A stretch of DNA of 24,808 nt from a virus: positions 1 to 24,808 of the IMG/VR virus record IMGVR_UViG_3300021375_000154; one strand, given 5' to 3'. Of the stretch, positions 1 to 7,599 are shown in pieces (position 1 is the first letter of the stretch; each line of letters opens with the position of its first letter). The notes beneath the pieces were generated by a model. That model was not told where the DNA came from. It did no database searches and saw only the letters and a program-made list of their open reading frames with translations. A program made the position numbers and the translations under genes.

Positions 1-2
1 GC

Positions 3-302
3 AACGGCTCTACTGATGGTCCATTTATCTACACAGGATTCAGACCTGCTTGGATAATGGTTAAACGATATACAGCAACCGGTAATTGGCAGATGTTTGA
101 TTCTAGTAGAGATTTATATAACCCAGAAAACGGAAGACTTTACGCTAATTTAGTTGATGCTGAAAACGACCAAAATAGTGTTGATTTCGTATCTAATGGT
201 TTTAAATTAAGAGATACATCAGGCGATAACAACTCAAGCGGTCAAAGTTACATCTACATGGCATTTGCCGAGAATCCTTTTAAAAACGCTAATGCGAGGT
301 AA
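3..302 (+). CDS. Tail fibre/tailspike protein, C-terminal part (5' end outside window)
   Basis: The reading frame is open from the first bases of the window and closes at 302, so this is the end of a longer gene. The visible residues include GPFIYTGFRPAW, NGFKLRD, YIYMAFAENPF and a terminal NANAR. I recognise this as the conserved C-terminal module of marine phage tail proteins (the DUF7483 type), which is thought to be a beta-rich receptor-facing domain; that role is inference. The methionine at 57 lies inside the conserved block and is not the true start. The next gene follows after 3 bp, in keeping with one late operon. Family recognition is fairly sure; which tail part it forms is not. 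Confidence 0.75.
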   Translation, partial: NGSTDGPFIYTGFRPAWIMVKRYTATGNWQMFDSSRDLYNPENGRLYANLVDAENDQNSVDFVSNGFKLRDTSGDNNSSGQSYIYMAFAENPFKNANAR

Positions 303-305
303 ACA

Positions 306-851
306 ATGTATTACTTAGGAAGTACAGTATTAAGACTTAACTCACCATTTACGATAGGCGGTACTCAGTATCCCTCTAACTGGCTGACAGTCTCTACTGA
401 GGCAGACAGAACATCGTTAGGGATTACATGGGTTGCTGATCCAGTCAGAGCAGACGATAGGTTCTACTGGAACGGTGACGCTACCATGCCTAAAGCCCTA
501 GAGGATGTTGATGCTGTTGATGAGAATGGTGATCCACTATGGGTGCAAGAGCTAGACAACTCTGATCCATTGAATCCTGTGATGGTTGACACTACTGAGC
601 GTCTAGTGACTAGAGGTTTAAAGTACACATGGATTGAACAGGTTAAAGACACAGCCGGTAAGATGCTGGCTCAGACTGACTGGATGGTAACTCGTAAGTT
701 TGAACGTGATGTAGACATTCCTGCTGACGTAGTAACTAAACGTGCAGCTATTGTTGCTGAGTGTACTCGACTAGAAACAGCTATTACTGTAGCAGCAGAT
801 ATGGATGCTTTTATTGCAGTAGTGCAAGACCAGAGGTGGTCTAATGAGTGA
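306..851 (+). CDS. Conserved phage protein, tail-fibre-assembly-like (DUF4376-like)
   Basis: This 181-aa protein sits directly behind a tail protein, the usual place for a fibre chaperone or tip protein. The N-terminal half is beta-rich and Trp-containing. The C-terminal part (about residues 125-181) reads WMVTRKFERDVDIP followed by a long amphipathic helix with alternating Ala, Glu and Arg, the layout seen at the end of many DUF4376 and tail-fibre-assembly proteins. The ATG has a GAGG ribosome site six bases upstream, and the 3' end overlaps the next start by 8 bp. Function as a fibre chaperone is inferred from position and shape only; it could equally be a small virion component. Confidence 0.55.
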   Translation: MYYLGSTVLRLNSPFTIGGTQYPSNWLTVSTEADRTSLGITWVADPVRADDRFYWNGDATMPKALEDVDAVDENGDPLWVQELDNSDPLNPVMVDTTERLVTRGLKYTWIEQVKDTAGKMLAQTDWMVTRKFERDVDIPADVVTKRAAIVAECTRLETAITVAADMDAFIAVVQDQRWSNE

Positions 852-1119
852 TCCTAGATTAAAGAGAGCAGGTGTGTCAGGGTTTAACAAACCTAAGCGT
901 ACACCAAACCATCCTACTAAGTCACACGTTGTTGTGGCTAAAGAAGGTGACAAGGTTAAGACTATAAGGTTTGGTCAGCAAGGTGTGTCAGGTGCAGGTA
1001 AGTCTCCTAAGACAGCATCAGAAAAAGCTAGACGTAAATCATTTAAAGCGAGACACGCTAAGAATATATCTAAAGGTAAGATGTCAGCAGCATACTGGGC
1101 TAACAAGGAGAAGTGGTAA
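844..1119 (+). CDS. Small basic conserved phage protein (SAAYWANK family)
   Basis: This 91-aa, Lys/Arg-rich protein starts MSDPRLKRAG and ends SAAYWANKEKW. From memory, close relatives with the same first and last motifs occur in many marine podoviruses and cyanophages, always uncharacterised. The middle carries IRFGQQGVSG and a basic stretch around KARRKSFKARHAK that would suit nucleic-acid or structural-protein contact. The ATG overlaps the preceding gene by 8 bp and the stop shares one base with the next start (TAATG), so translation is probably coupled. No catalytic motif is visible. A minor virion or DNA-packaging role is inference from location in the late operon. Confidence 0.7.
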   Translation: MSDPRLKRAGVSGFNKPKRTPNHPTKSHVVVAKEGDKVKTIRFGQQGVSGAGKSPKTASEKARRKSFKARHAKNISKGKMSAAYWANKEKW

Positions 1120-1313
1120 TGGAAGATACCAATCAACAGTTAGGTAGGCTACAGGCTCAAGTAGAGTCTTTACAAAGACAGATGGAAGAACTACGCATAG
1201 ATGTTAAGTGTATGTCTGATGTCGTTACTAAGTGGAAAGGTGCAGGTGCTTTACTGCTTATACTAGGTGCTTCACTAGGTTGGTTAGTAGATGCTATCGC
1301 TAGACGGTTATAA
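1119..1313 (+). CDS. Coiled-coil plus single membrane segment protein, holin candidate
   Basis: The protein has 64 aa. Residues 5-35 form a heptad-rich coiled coil (LGRLQAQVESLQRQMEELR), followed by a hydrophobic segment GALLLILGASLGWLVDAI and a short basic tail, ARRL. This arrangement resembles XhlA/hemolysin-type small phage membrane proteins. I chose the ATG at 1119, which overlaps the upstream stop as TAATG and has AAGGAG at 1105-1110 eight bases before it, over the GTG at 1113. The next gene, a spanin candidate, begins inside its last 23 bp. Adjacency to a spanin candidate supports a lysis role, but a second small membrane protein at 11973 is an equally good holin candidate. Confidence 0.65.
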   Translation: MEDTNQQLGRLQAQVESLQRQMEELRIDVKCMSDVVTKWKGAGALLLILGASLGWLVDAIARRL

Positions 1314-1716
1314 AAAATACTTGACTTTATTGTTAATATGTGGTATAATAACCATACAAGGTTGTAGTTCATTAGGACTAATTAAAGCAGCAATGCCAGG
1401 TAAATCTGGTACTAATGTTAATGCTAATGCTCAGGTAGGAAAAGAGAACACACAGCAGGTAGTAGGTCAACAAGACAACACCAAGATTGAAGGTGAGAAT
1501 GTTAATGTTAGTCAAAAGGAAAACGACACCAGCATTAACACATCTAAAGTAGATAGCTTAATACAAAATAATACTAATGTACCGATGTGGTACTTATTGT
1601 TGTTGGTATTAGGGTGGTTACTTCCTAGTCCACAAGAGATATGGAATGGGTTCATCGGATCAATAGAAAGAATAATTCATGGCAAGAAACATAACAGCCG
1701 TAAAGACCAGAACTAA
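1291..1716 (+). CDS. Putative unimolecular spanin (lipoprotein with C-terminal membrane anchor)
   Basis: The 141-aa protein has a lipoprotein signal: KK at 8-9, hydrophobic LTLLLICGII and a lipobox IQGC with the lipidated Cys at 25. A polar Asn/Gln-rich periplasmic stretch follows (about 35-95). Near the C-terminus is a hydrophobic segment, MWYLLLLVLGWLLPSPQEIW, with a Lys/Arg-rich tail. An outer-membrane lipid anchor at one end and an inner-membrane helix at the other is the topology of u-spanins such as T1 gp11, which fuse inner and outer membranes at the last lysis step. The ATG lies within the preceding gene and has no clear ribosome site, so it may depend on coupling. A near-consensus promoter overlaps the signal-peptide codons. 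Confidence 0.65.
   Translation: MLSLDGYKKYLTLLLICGIITIQGCSSLGLIKAAMPGKSGTNVNANAQVGKENTQQVVGQQDNTKIEGENVNVSQKENDTSINTSKVDSLIQNNTNVPMWYLLLLVLGWLLPSPQEIWNGFIGSIERIIHGKKHNSRKDQN
1321..1349 (+). promoter_or_regulatory. Near-consensus sigma-70 promoter inside the spanin gene
   Basis: TTGACT (1321-1326) is separated by exactly 17 bp from TATAAT (1344-1349), and the -10 is preceded by TGG, giving an extended -10 (TGnTATAAT). The expected start of transcription is about 1356, reading towards the tail and ejection genes. Five of six -35 bases, all -10 bases and ideal spacing match the housekeeping consensus. It lies within codons for the hydrophobic signal segment, where AT-rich sequence is expected, so chance cannot be excluded. 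If active, transcripts would miss the spanin start and serve the gene at 1679 and those beyond. Confidence 0.5.
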
Positions 1717-2035
1717 CGACAGCGCAAAAGTTGATATGTATACTGTTCCAGCAAAAAACACTGCTGAGATACACATGATTTATATCTTAGCTACTGCTGG
1801 TAATGAGGACGCAGACTTGTACTGGTACGACAGTCACTCAACAACAGAGTATCCATTAGCTCATGCTAAAGCATTGCAAGCAACTAATGGTGAGTATTTG
1901 TTGTTAAAAGACTTACAGATAGATTTAAAAGAAAACGATGTAATTCGTGTTAAGAATAGCGGTACATCAAGCACGATTACTTACATAGTTACTATGAATT
2001 TAGCACCATCATTAGCAACACAATTTCACTCATAG
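1679..2035 (+). CDS. Conserved phage protein of unknown function, small beta-rich
   Basis: This 118-aa protein begins MARNITAVKTRTNDSAKV and contains the motif DLYWYDSHSTTEYPL at about 45-60. The remainder alternates polar and hydrophobic residues, suggesting a single beta-sandwich without signal peptide or membrane segment. I recall similar sequences beside tail and head genes of marine podoviruses and myoviruses, annotated only as hypothetical. The start overlaps the end of the spanin candidate by 38 bp. A decoration or tail-tip protein would fit the size and fold, but nothing in the sequence proves it. Confidence 0.6.
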   Translation: MARNITAVKTRTNDSAKVDMYTVPAKNTAEIHMIYILATAGNEDADLYWYDSHSTTEYPLAHAKALQATNGEYLLLKDLQIDLKENDVIRVKNSGTSSTITYIVTMNLAPSLATQFHS

Positions 2036-2048
2036 ATAGGAGATAGAT

Positions 2049-2111
2049 ATGCCAGGATACGGATACGGTAAACCAATGAAGAAGAAAAAGCCAGTAAAGA
2101 AAAAGAAGTAA
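2049..2111 (+). CDS. 20-residue Lys-rich micro-protein
   Basis: A very short frame reads MPGYGYGKP followed by eleven residues of which nine are lysine. It has a ribosome site (AGGAG, five or six bases upstream of the ATG) and ends in TAATG, sharing a base with the next start, exactly as other genes of this block do. Peptides of this kind appear in several marine phages ahead of the GQWSARKAQ family, which supports it being real. It could act as a nucleic-acid-binding peptide, or as a leader ORF whose translation couples the next gene. Length alone makes it uncertain. Confidence 0.5.
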   Translation: MPGYGYGKPMKKKKPVKKKK

Positions 2112-2290
2112 TGCCTAAGGCAAAGTCTAAAGTAAATCAGGCTGGTAACTATACTAAGCCTACGATGAGAAAGAGACTGTTTGAGCAGATTAAAGCTGGC
2201 AGTAAAGGCGGTAACGCTGGTCAGTGGTCTGCTCGTAAGGCGCAAATGTTAGCAAAGCAATACAAAGCTAAAGGAGGAGGTTATAAGTAA
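2111..2290 (+). CDS. Small basic conserved phage protein (GQWSARKAQ family)
   Basis: This 59-aa protein begins MPKAKSKVNQAGNYTKP and contains TMRKRLFEQIKAGSKGG and GQWSARKAQMLAKQYKAKGG. I recognise the central GQWSARKAQ block as a widespread uncharacterised family in marine viruses. Start and stop each share one base with the neighbouring genes (TAATG at both ends). AAAGGAGG near its 3' end (2272-2279) serves the following gene. It is one of four strongly basic small proteins in 1.7 kb of the late region. A role in DNA binding or virion interior is inference. Confidence 0.7.
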   Translation: MPKAKSKVNQAGNYTKPTMRKRLFEQIKAGSKGGNAGQWSARKAQMLAKQYKAKGGGYK

Positions 2291-2526
2291 TGCCTCTAAA
2301 GAAGTCACAGAAAAGCCTAAAGAAGTGGACTAAGCAAGAATGGAAAACTTCTGATGGTTCTCCTAGTAAAGGTAAGAAAAGATATTTACCTAAAGCAGCT
2401 TGGGATAGTTTATCTCCTTCTGAGAAAGCTGCTACCAACAAAGCTAAAGCTAAAGGTAATAAAAAAGGTAAACAGTTTGTTAAGCAGCCTAAAGCTATAG
2501 CAAAGAAAACCAAAAGGTTTAGATAA
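2290..2526 (+). CDS. Small basic conserved phage protein (KKWTKQ family)
   Basis: This 78-aa protein is nearly one-third Lys/Arg. It carries SLKKWTKQEWKTSDG at the N-terminus, RYLPKAAWDSLSPSEKAATNKAK in two adjoining parts at about 31-53, and a basic end, GKQFVKQPKAIAKK. I know this layout from marine phages and some large algal viruses, where it is an unassigned family; I am not certain of its DUF number. A strong AAAGGAGG lies about ten bases before the ATG, and TAATG junctions join it to both neighbours. Its charge suggests nucleic-acid contact. It directly precedes the adaptor gene. Confidence 0.7.
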   Translation: MPLKKSQKSLKKWTKQEWKTSDGSPSKGKKRYLPKAAWDSLSPSEKAATNKAKAKGNKKGKQFVKQPKAIAKKTKRFR

Positions 2527-3170
2527 TGAACTACTTAGATTTAGTTAATGACGTACTAATAAGACTTAGAGAAGATGAGGTAACTGCTACAACAGATACT
2601 CCATACGCTAAACTTATTGGTAAGTTTGTTAATGACGCTAAAAGAATGGTAGAAGATTCTTTTCAGTGGAATGTATTAACAGAAACATTAACAGTAACTA
2701 CTGCTAATGATTTGTTTAACTATGTTCTTACTGGTTCTGGTCAACGGTTTAGAGTATTAGATGTTGTTCATTCTGAAGACGATGTATTTTTACAGCCTGT
2801 TACATCTAGCGTAATGACTAACTATCTTTTAAACGCATCAGTGCATAAAGGCTCACCATACTATTATAACTTTAATGGTGTTAATAATGGAGACACACAA
2901 GTAGATTTGTATCCAGTACCTGATGGTGTTTACAACATTTACTTTAACATCTTTAAACCACAGGTAGCATTAAGTGCTGGAGCAGACGAGTTACTTGTTC
3001 CTGCAGAGCCAGTAATTAAATATGCTTACGCACAGGCTGTAGCAGAACGAGGTGAAGATGGTGGACTAGCAGCACAAGAAGCTACTGCATTAGCTGATAT
3101 ATCTTTAGCGGATCATATAGCTATGGCAGCACATCGACAGAATGATGAATACATCTGGCATCAAGTCTAA
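2526..3170 (+). CDS. Head-to-tail adaptor protein (T7 gp11 / P22 gp4 role)
   Basis: The 214-aa protein starts MNYLDLVNDVLIRLRE, the helical opening typical of podovirus adaptor proteins. It has the conserved C-terminal block LLVPAEPVIKYAYAQAVAERGEDGG at about 158-182 and a following helical stretch with LADISLADH. In the family this protein forms the ring that docks under the portal and connects it to the tail nozzle. Length is normal. It is coupled by TAATG to the nozzle gene, the same order as in T7 (gp11-gp12) and P22 (gp4-gp10), which strengthens the call. Sequence similarity to T7 itself is not obvious by eye. Confidence 0.75.
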   Translation: MNYLDLVNDVLIRLREDEVTATTDTPYAKLIGKFVNDAKRMVEDSFQWNVLTETLTVTTANDLFNYVLTGSGQRFRVLDVVHSEDDVFLQPVTSSVMTNYLLNASVHKGSPYYYNFNGVNNGDTQVDLYPVPDGVYNIYFNIFKPQVALSAGADELLVPAEPVIKYAYAQAVAERGEDGGLAAQEATALADISLADHIAMAAHRQNDEYIWHQV

Positions 3171-4789
3171 TGGCTGGTAGATTACAATCATCGACAATAT
3201 CAGCACCAGGCTTTCTTGGTATTAACACACAAGAGAGTAGTGTTGATCTTGCGTCAGGCTATGCACTAGAAGCATACAATTGTGTCATAGATAAGTTTGG
3301 TCGTATTGGTGCTAGACGAGGTTGGCAGAAAGTAAACAGTTCTACTAACTCTGATCTAGTAGCAAACGACATTGAGTTTATTTATAACATACCTGAGACA
3401 GATGTAACGCTATGTGCTGGTAATGATTTAATACTTACCAGAGCTAGTGGAGCAAGTACATTAGTAACAGCAGTTAATACTACAGTATCTAATGCAGCAG
3501 GGACAGGTACAACAGCATACAGCATCACAGGTAATGATTGGATGGGTGCTAGTATTGTGTTCGGTGAAGGACCGGATGTTAGTCCTCATGCTTACTTAGC
3601 ACAGGAAGGACACTTACCGTTAGTCTATCACAAACTAGGAGCTAGTCATGCACACACAGGTGCTTATGGTTTTAACTTACTTAGCGATGCTGGCTCAGTA
3701 CCTACCACCTACGCTTCTGCTAGTGATTTTAAGCCTAATGTAGTTATAGGTGCATACGGTAGGACATGGTGGGCTGACATTGCTAACGATAAACAGACAC
3801 TTTACTTTAGTGCGTTATTAGACGGTACTAACTTAGCAACAGGTGACTCAGGTTACTTGTCATTGATTGATGTGTTTCCTAACGGAGACGAGATAGTAGG
3901 ACTAGCAGCACACAATGGTTTCTTAATTATATTTGGTAGAAGAAACATTGCTGTTTATGCTAACCCTATTGATGTTACTAGATTAGAGTTAGTAGACTTA
4001 GTAGCTAACGTAGGATGTATTGCTAGAGACAGTATTGTCAACACAGGTACGGATGTTATGTTCTTGTCTGACACAGGTGTAAGAAGTATTGCCCGTGTTA
4101 TTCAGGAAAAGTCAGCACCTATTAATGACATATCGTTTAATGTTAGAGATGACTTAGTAGCATTTGTAGAATCAGAATCTAATAAAGAAAAGATTAAAGC
4201 AGCTTACTACCCTAAAGATGCTTTTTATATTTTAACACTACCAACATCTAAGTATGTATTTTGTTTTGATCTGCGAGGTAGACTACAGAATGGTGCAGCA
4301 AGGGTTACTATCTGGGATAGTATTGAACCCACCGCCCTACATGTCACTTATACAGGCGATCTTCTCATAGGTAAAGCAGGATACTTAGGTAAGTACTTTG
4401 GATTCTTAGATGACACAGCAAAGTACAGACTACGTTACTACACTAACTACTTTGACTTAGGTAGTCCAACAACTATGAAGTTCTTAAAGAAAGGTAACTT
4501 TGTAGTAGTAGGGGGTGTAGGGCAGGACGTAGCATTAAAGTATGGTTTTGATTACATTAACTCATATCGATCAATAACTAAGCAACTACGAACTGGTTCT
4601 GTTTATGAGTACAACATTGGTGAGTACGCTATTGCAGAGTTTTCTAGTGGTTTAGTTCTTGAAGAAGTGAACAGTAACTTAGGTGGTTCAGGTTCTATTA
4701 TGCAATTAGGGTTTGAAGCAGATATAAATCAAAGTCCATTGTCAATACAAAAGATAGATATTTATGTTAAAGCAGGTAAAACAGTTTAG
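3170..4789 (+). CDS. Tail nozzle / tubular protein B-type structural protein
   Basis: The 539-aa protein opens with SAPGFLGINTQESSVDL and EAYNCVIDKFGRIGARRGW, the start signature of nozzle or DNA-stabilisation proteins (P22 gp10, T7 gp12 role). The middle contains blade-like repeats rich in beta-strand, for example AAHNGFLIIFGRRNIAVY and VMFLSDTGVRSI, as expected for a beta-propeller hub. No signal or membrane segment is visible. Its position immediately after the adaptor and before a fibre gene fits a nozzle that channels DNA and anchors fibres. Nozzle versus hub naming depends on structure, so the confidence is in the structural class rather than the exact part. Confidence 0.7.
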   Translation: MAGRLQSSTISAPGFLGINTQESSVDLASGYALEAYNCVIDKFGRIGARRGWQKVNSSTNSDLVANDIEFIYNIPETDVTLCAGNDLILTRASGASTLVTAVNTTVSNAAGTGTTAYSITGNDWMGASIVFGEGPDVSPHAYLAQEGHLPLVYHKLGASHAHTGAYGFNLLSDAGSVPTTYASASDFKPNVVIGAYGRTWWADIANDKQTLYFSALLDGTNLATGDSGYLSLIDVFPNGDEIVGLAAHNGFLIIFGRRNIAVYANPIDVTRLELVDLVANVGCIARDSIVNTGTDVMFLSDTGVRSIARVIQEKSAPINDISFNVRDDLVAFVESESNKEKIKAAYYPKDAFYILTLPTSKYVFCFDLRGRLQNGAARVTIWDSIEPTALHVTYTGDLLIGKAGYLGKYFGFLDDTAKYRLRYYTNYFDLGSPTTMKFLKKGNFVVVGGVGQDVALKYGFDYINSYRSITKQLRTGSVYEYNIGEYAIAEFSSGLVLEEVNSNLGGSGSIMQLGFEADINQSPLSIQKIDIYVKAGKTV

Positions 4790-4797
4790 GGATTATT

Positions 4798-5499
4798 ATG
4801 TCTGATTATACAAAAGCAACTAACTTTACATTAAAAGACGGATTAAGCAGTGGTGACGCAGGTAAGATTATTAAAGGATCAGAGATAGATGCAGAGTACA
4901 CAGCTATTGCATCTGCTGTAACATCTAAAGCTGATCTAAATGGTCCTACGTTTACTGGAACACCTGCTGCACCTACAGCATCTTTTGGAACATCAAGCAC
5001 ACAATTAGCTACAACAGCTTTTGTTCAAGCTGGTTTAGCTGGTGCGTATCCTGTTGGTTCTATTTACATGAACGCTACTGTAGCAACTAACCCTGCTACG
5101 TTACTTGGGTTTGGTACTTGGGTAGCGTTTGGAGCAGGTAAAGTTCCTGTAGGTTTAAATGCTGCTGACTCAGACTTTGACACTGTAGAAGAAACTGGTG
5201 GTAGTAAAGATTCAATTATACCTACACACAACCATGCAGCAGGAACTCTTGTAAACGCTTCTGCTGGAGCGCACCAGCACACAACTGGAACAGGTAGATC
5301 AGCAAGTACTGCTGGTAGTACTGTAAGTTACTTTTCTGGATTACAAGGAGGAGCTTCTGGTACAGCTTTGTCAACTACAGATTCACAAGGCGCACACGTT
5401 CATACAATATCGGGTGACACAGCTAATGCAGGTGAATCAGCAACAGGTAAGAACTTACAACCGTACATCGTAGTTTATATGTGGAAGCGTACAGCTTAA
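4798..5499 (+). CDS. Short tail fibre / collar-domain protein with HxH motifs
   Basis: Residues 48-76 read like a phage fibre repeat (GPTFTGTPAAPTASFGTSS, then QLATTAFVQ). From about 84 a receptor-binding collar module follows: YPVGSIYMN, LLGFGTWVAFGAGKVPVG, then three HxH pairs (144-146 HNH, 159-161 HQH, 200-202 HVH) and the terminal LQPYIVVYMWKRTA. This layout matches gp10/gp12-type short-fibre C-terminal domains, in which HxH pairs coordinate metal along a trimer axis in the T4 gp37 tip; metal binding here is inferred. At 233 aa it is a short fibre, distinct from the tail protein at the window start. Confidence 0.8.
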   Translation: MSDYTKATNFTLKDGLSSGDAGKIIKGSEIDAEYTAIASAVTSKADLNGPTFTGTPAAPTASFGTSSTQLATTAFVQAGLAGAYPVGSIYMNATVATNPATLLGFGTWVAFGAGKVPVGLNAADSDFDTVEETGGSKDSIIPTHNHAAGTLVNASAGAHQHTTGTGRSASTAGSTVSYFSGLQGGASGTALSTTDSQGAHVHTISGDTANAGESATGKNLQPYIVVYMWKRTA

Positions 5500-5517
5500 T
5501 TTTAAAAGGGCAAACAA

Positions 5518-6459
5518 ATGTTAGGTAAAATAGGTGGTGGTATTATAGGAGCAGTAGGAGGTTATCTTGGAGGTAAGAAGATAGCTGACGGTTTAGGTAA
5601 ACAAGGTGCGTTGATGCAAGCTGCTGGAGAAAAAGCAGCAGGTATGGCTCAGTTTAAACCTGTGGCAATGGTTGCTACTCCTTTTGGTTCTACTACTGGA
5701 ACAGGTGGTTATACTGTATCTCCTGAAATACAAGCATTACAACAACAGTTATCAGGACTGTATAGTCAAAGTCTAGGACAGGCTGAACAGGCTCAAGGAA
5801 TGATGCCACAGTTCCAACAAGCTGCTCAAGGTTTATTAGGTTTAGGTCAGCAATATATTTCACAGAGTCCTGAACAAGCTAGACAACAATATATGTCAGA
5901 ACAGATGGCTGCCCTCCGTCCGTATGACATTGAAGAAGAACAGCGTTTAGCTTCTAGTGTGTTTGGTCGTGGACGAGGTGGACTAAGTGTTGGTGCTGGT
6001 GGACAACCAGAACTACAGGCTCTATCGGAATCAAGAAACAGACGTAACTTACAACTAGCTGCTGCTGCAGATCAAGCTGCACAACAACGTATTGGTTTTG
6101 GTGCAGGTTTATTTGGTCAAGGAGCAAAAACACTTGGTCAAGGTTATGGCATACAAGAACAAGCACTTGCTCCGACTGCTGCTTACTTAGGGTTACAAGA
6201 AGCTACAATGCAGCCAGCAAGACAACAGTACTTAGACTCACTAGAAGAAGCTAGACTACGTGCTGCTGCTGGAGCACAGGCAGGTAGCTTGTATATGGGA
6301 GGTGCTATACCTTCTGCTCAAGCTTATGGACAACAAGCTGGTGTACGTGGTGGTATGTTAGCTGGTTTAGGTCAAGGACTAGGGAGTTCTTTCTCAGGAC
6401 TTTTTGGAAGTTCAGGAGGAGGAACTTCTAATTTAGCTAACTTAGGACGGATGGGTTAA
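5518..6459 (+). CDS. Ejection / internal virion-type protein, Gly/Gln-rich
   Basis: This 313-aa protein begins with a glycine zipper (GGGIIGAVGGYLGGKK), a motif that can insert into membranes. It continues as Ala/Gln-rich helices (for example QALQQQLSGLYSQSLGQAEQ) and ends in GGMLAGLGQGLGSSFSGLFG with a Gly/Ser tail. Such composition is characteristic of podovirus proteins that sit in the head and are ejected to form a trans-envelope channel (the roles of T7 gp14-16 and P22 gp7/16/20). The next two genes have similar features and lie 2 and 1 bp apart. No enzyme motif is present. Assignment rests on composition and context. Confidence 0.6.
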   Translation: MLGKIGGGIIGAVGGYLGGKKIADGLGKQGALMQAAGEKAAGMAQFKPVAMVATPFGSTTGTGGYTVSPEIQALQQQLSGLYSQSLGQAEQAQGMMPQFQQAAQGLLGLGQQYISQSPEQARQQYMSEQMAALRPYDIEEEQRLASSVFGRGRGGLSVGAGGQPELQALSESRNRRNLQLAAAADQAAQQRIGFGAGLFGQGAKTLGQGYGIQEQALAPTAAYLGLQEATMQPARQQYLDSLEEARLRAAAGAQAGSLYMGGAIPSAQAYGQQAGVRGGMLAGLGQGLGSSFSGLFGSSGGGTSNLANLGRMG

Positions 6460-6461
6460 TT

Positions 6462-7598
6462 ATGGCAAGTACAATAGCATCTTTGTTTGGTCCTTCTGCT
6501 GAAGAGATTGTTTACGAAAGACAGAAAGAAGAAAGAGACAGACAAGCACAACAATATCAGACTACATTGTCAGGACTACGTGACACTCCTGGAGCATCCA
6601 CTGGTTACGCTCTAGGTTATCAGAGTGGTCAGGGGTTAGGTCAGGCTGTTGGTGGTTTGTTTGGTAAGTCAACGGAGCTAGAAGACCCTCGTTTAGCTAA
6701 AGCATTACAGATGAATCAAGCATTTGAAGGTATAACTGCTGCTGATTTGAGTGATCCAAACAAACTAGAATCACTAGCAGAAAAACTACAAACTCAAGGA
6801 AATACAGAAGCAGCTTTTAAATTACTTGATAGAGCAAGAACACTAAGGACTGCGATGACTCCTGATTTAAAGAGTCCTGGAACTAGGTTCCAATTAGCAG
6901 ATGGTAATATAGTTACTGGAGGATATGTAGATGGCATGGCTGTAGGTGTCGATCAACAAGGTAATCGTTTTTCTTTAGGCGAAAACTATAGAGTTATTGG
7001 TGATGCTTCAGGCGCACCTAGTCCTGCAGAATTAACAAGCACAAGTGCTGCTTTAGAAAGAATAGGAGCAGATGATTGGGAGGATGATGGTTATCAAAAT
7101 CAAGTTGCTAGTTTAGCAAAAACTATTCAAAATACAGACCCTAGTCAATCTTTAGGTTGGTATCAAGCTGTAGAGCAAGCTCACCTTGCAATACAACAAC
7201 AAAACCAAACGGCACAAGAAGAACAAAAAGCACAAGATGCTTCTGACTTTATGATGAGTATAGGAATGCGTCCTGCTGGACAAGGAGAAACATTTGGTGT
7301 TGACGATAGAGGAATTGGTTACATTAAAAATGCTGATGGTCAAATTATTCTTAGAAGTAATAGAGTATTAACACGCTCTGAAATTAGAAATTACTTACCT
7401 GAGTATGAGGCTAGGCTAGATGCGTTAGGTGCTAACATGGGTCAAGGAACTCCTAGCTCTAAGTTAAGACCTCAAGGAAAGATTGGTGATACTTATGATT
7501 CATTTGGAGGCGTTGAATCAAGAAAACCACAAACAGGTAAACTAAGGTCTCAAGGAACTGCTACTGCTCCTAGACCACAAACAACTAAAATGAGGTAA
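6462..7598 (+). CDS. Ejection / internal virion-type protein with C-terminal short repeats
   Basis: The 378-aa protein is Gln/Ala/Asp-rich. Its N-terminal region is charged (EEIVYERQKEERDRQAQQYQ) and is followed by a small Gly-rich stretch (GYALGYQSGQGLGQAVGGLFG) resembling that of its upstream neighbour. A helical region covers about 235-265 (QQQNQTAQEEQKAQ). The last 45 residues carry imperfect repeats: KLRPQG, KLRSQG, PQTGKLR and PQTTKMR. I do not recognise a named family. It lies between two ejection-type proteins, so an internal virion role is likely. The C-terminal basic repeats could bind DNA or a partner; that is inference. Confidence 0.55.
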   Translation: MASTIASLFGPSAEEIVYERQKEERDRQAQQYQTTLSGLRDTPGASTGYALGYQSGQGLGQAVGGLFGKSTELEDPRLAKALQMNQAFEGITAADLSDPNKLESLAEKLQTQGNTEAAFKLLDRARTLRTAMTPDLKSPGTRFQLADGNIVTGGYVDGMAVGVDQQGNRFSLGENYRVIGDASGAPSPAELTSTSAALERIGADDWEDDGYQNQVASLAKTIQNTDPSQSLGWYQAVEQAHLAIQQQNQTAQEEQKAQDASDFMMSIGMRPAGQGETFGVDDRGIGYIKNADGQIILRSNRVLTRSEIRNYLPEYEARLDALGANMGQGTPSSKLRPQGKIGDTYDSFGGVESRKPQTGKLRSQGTATAPRPQTTKMR

Positions 7599-7599
7599 C

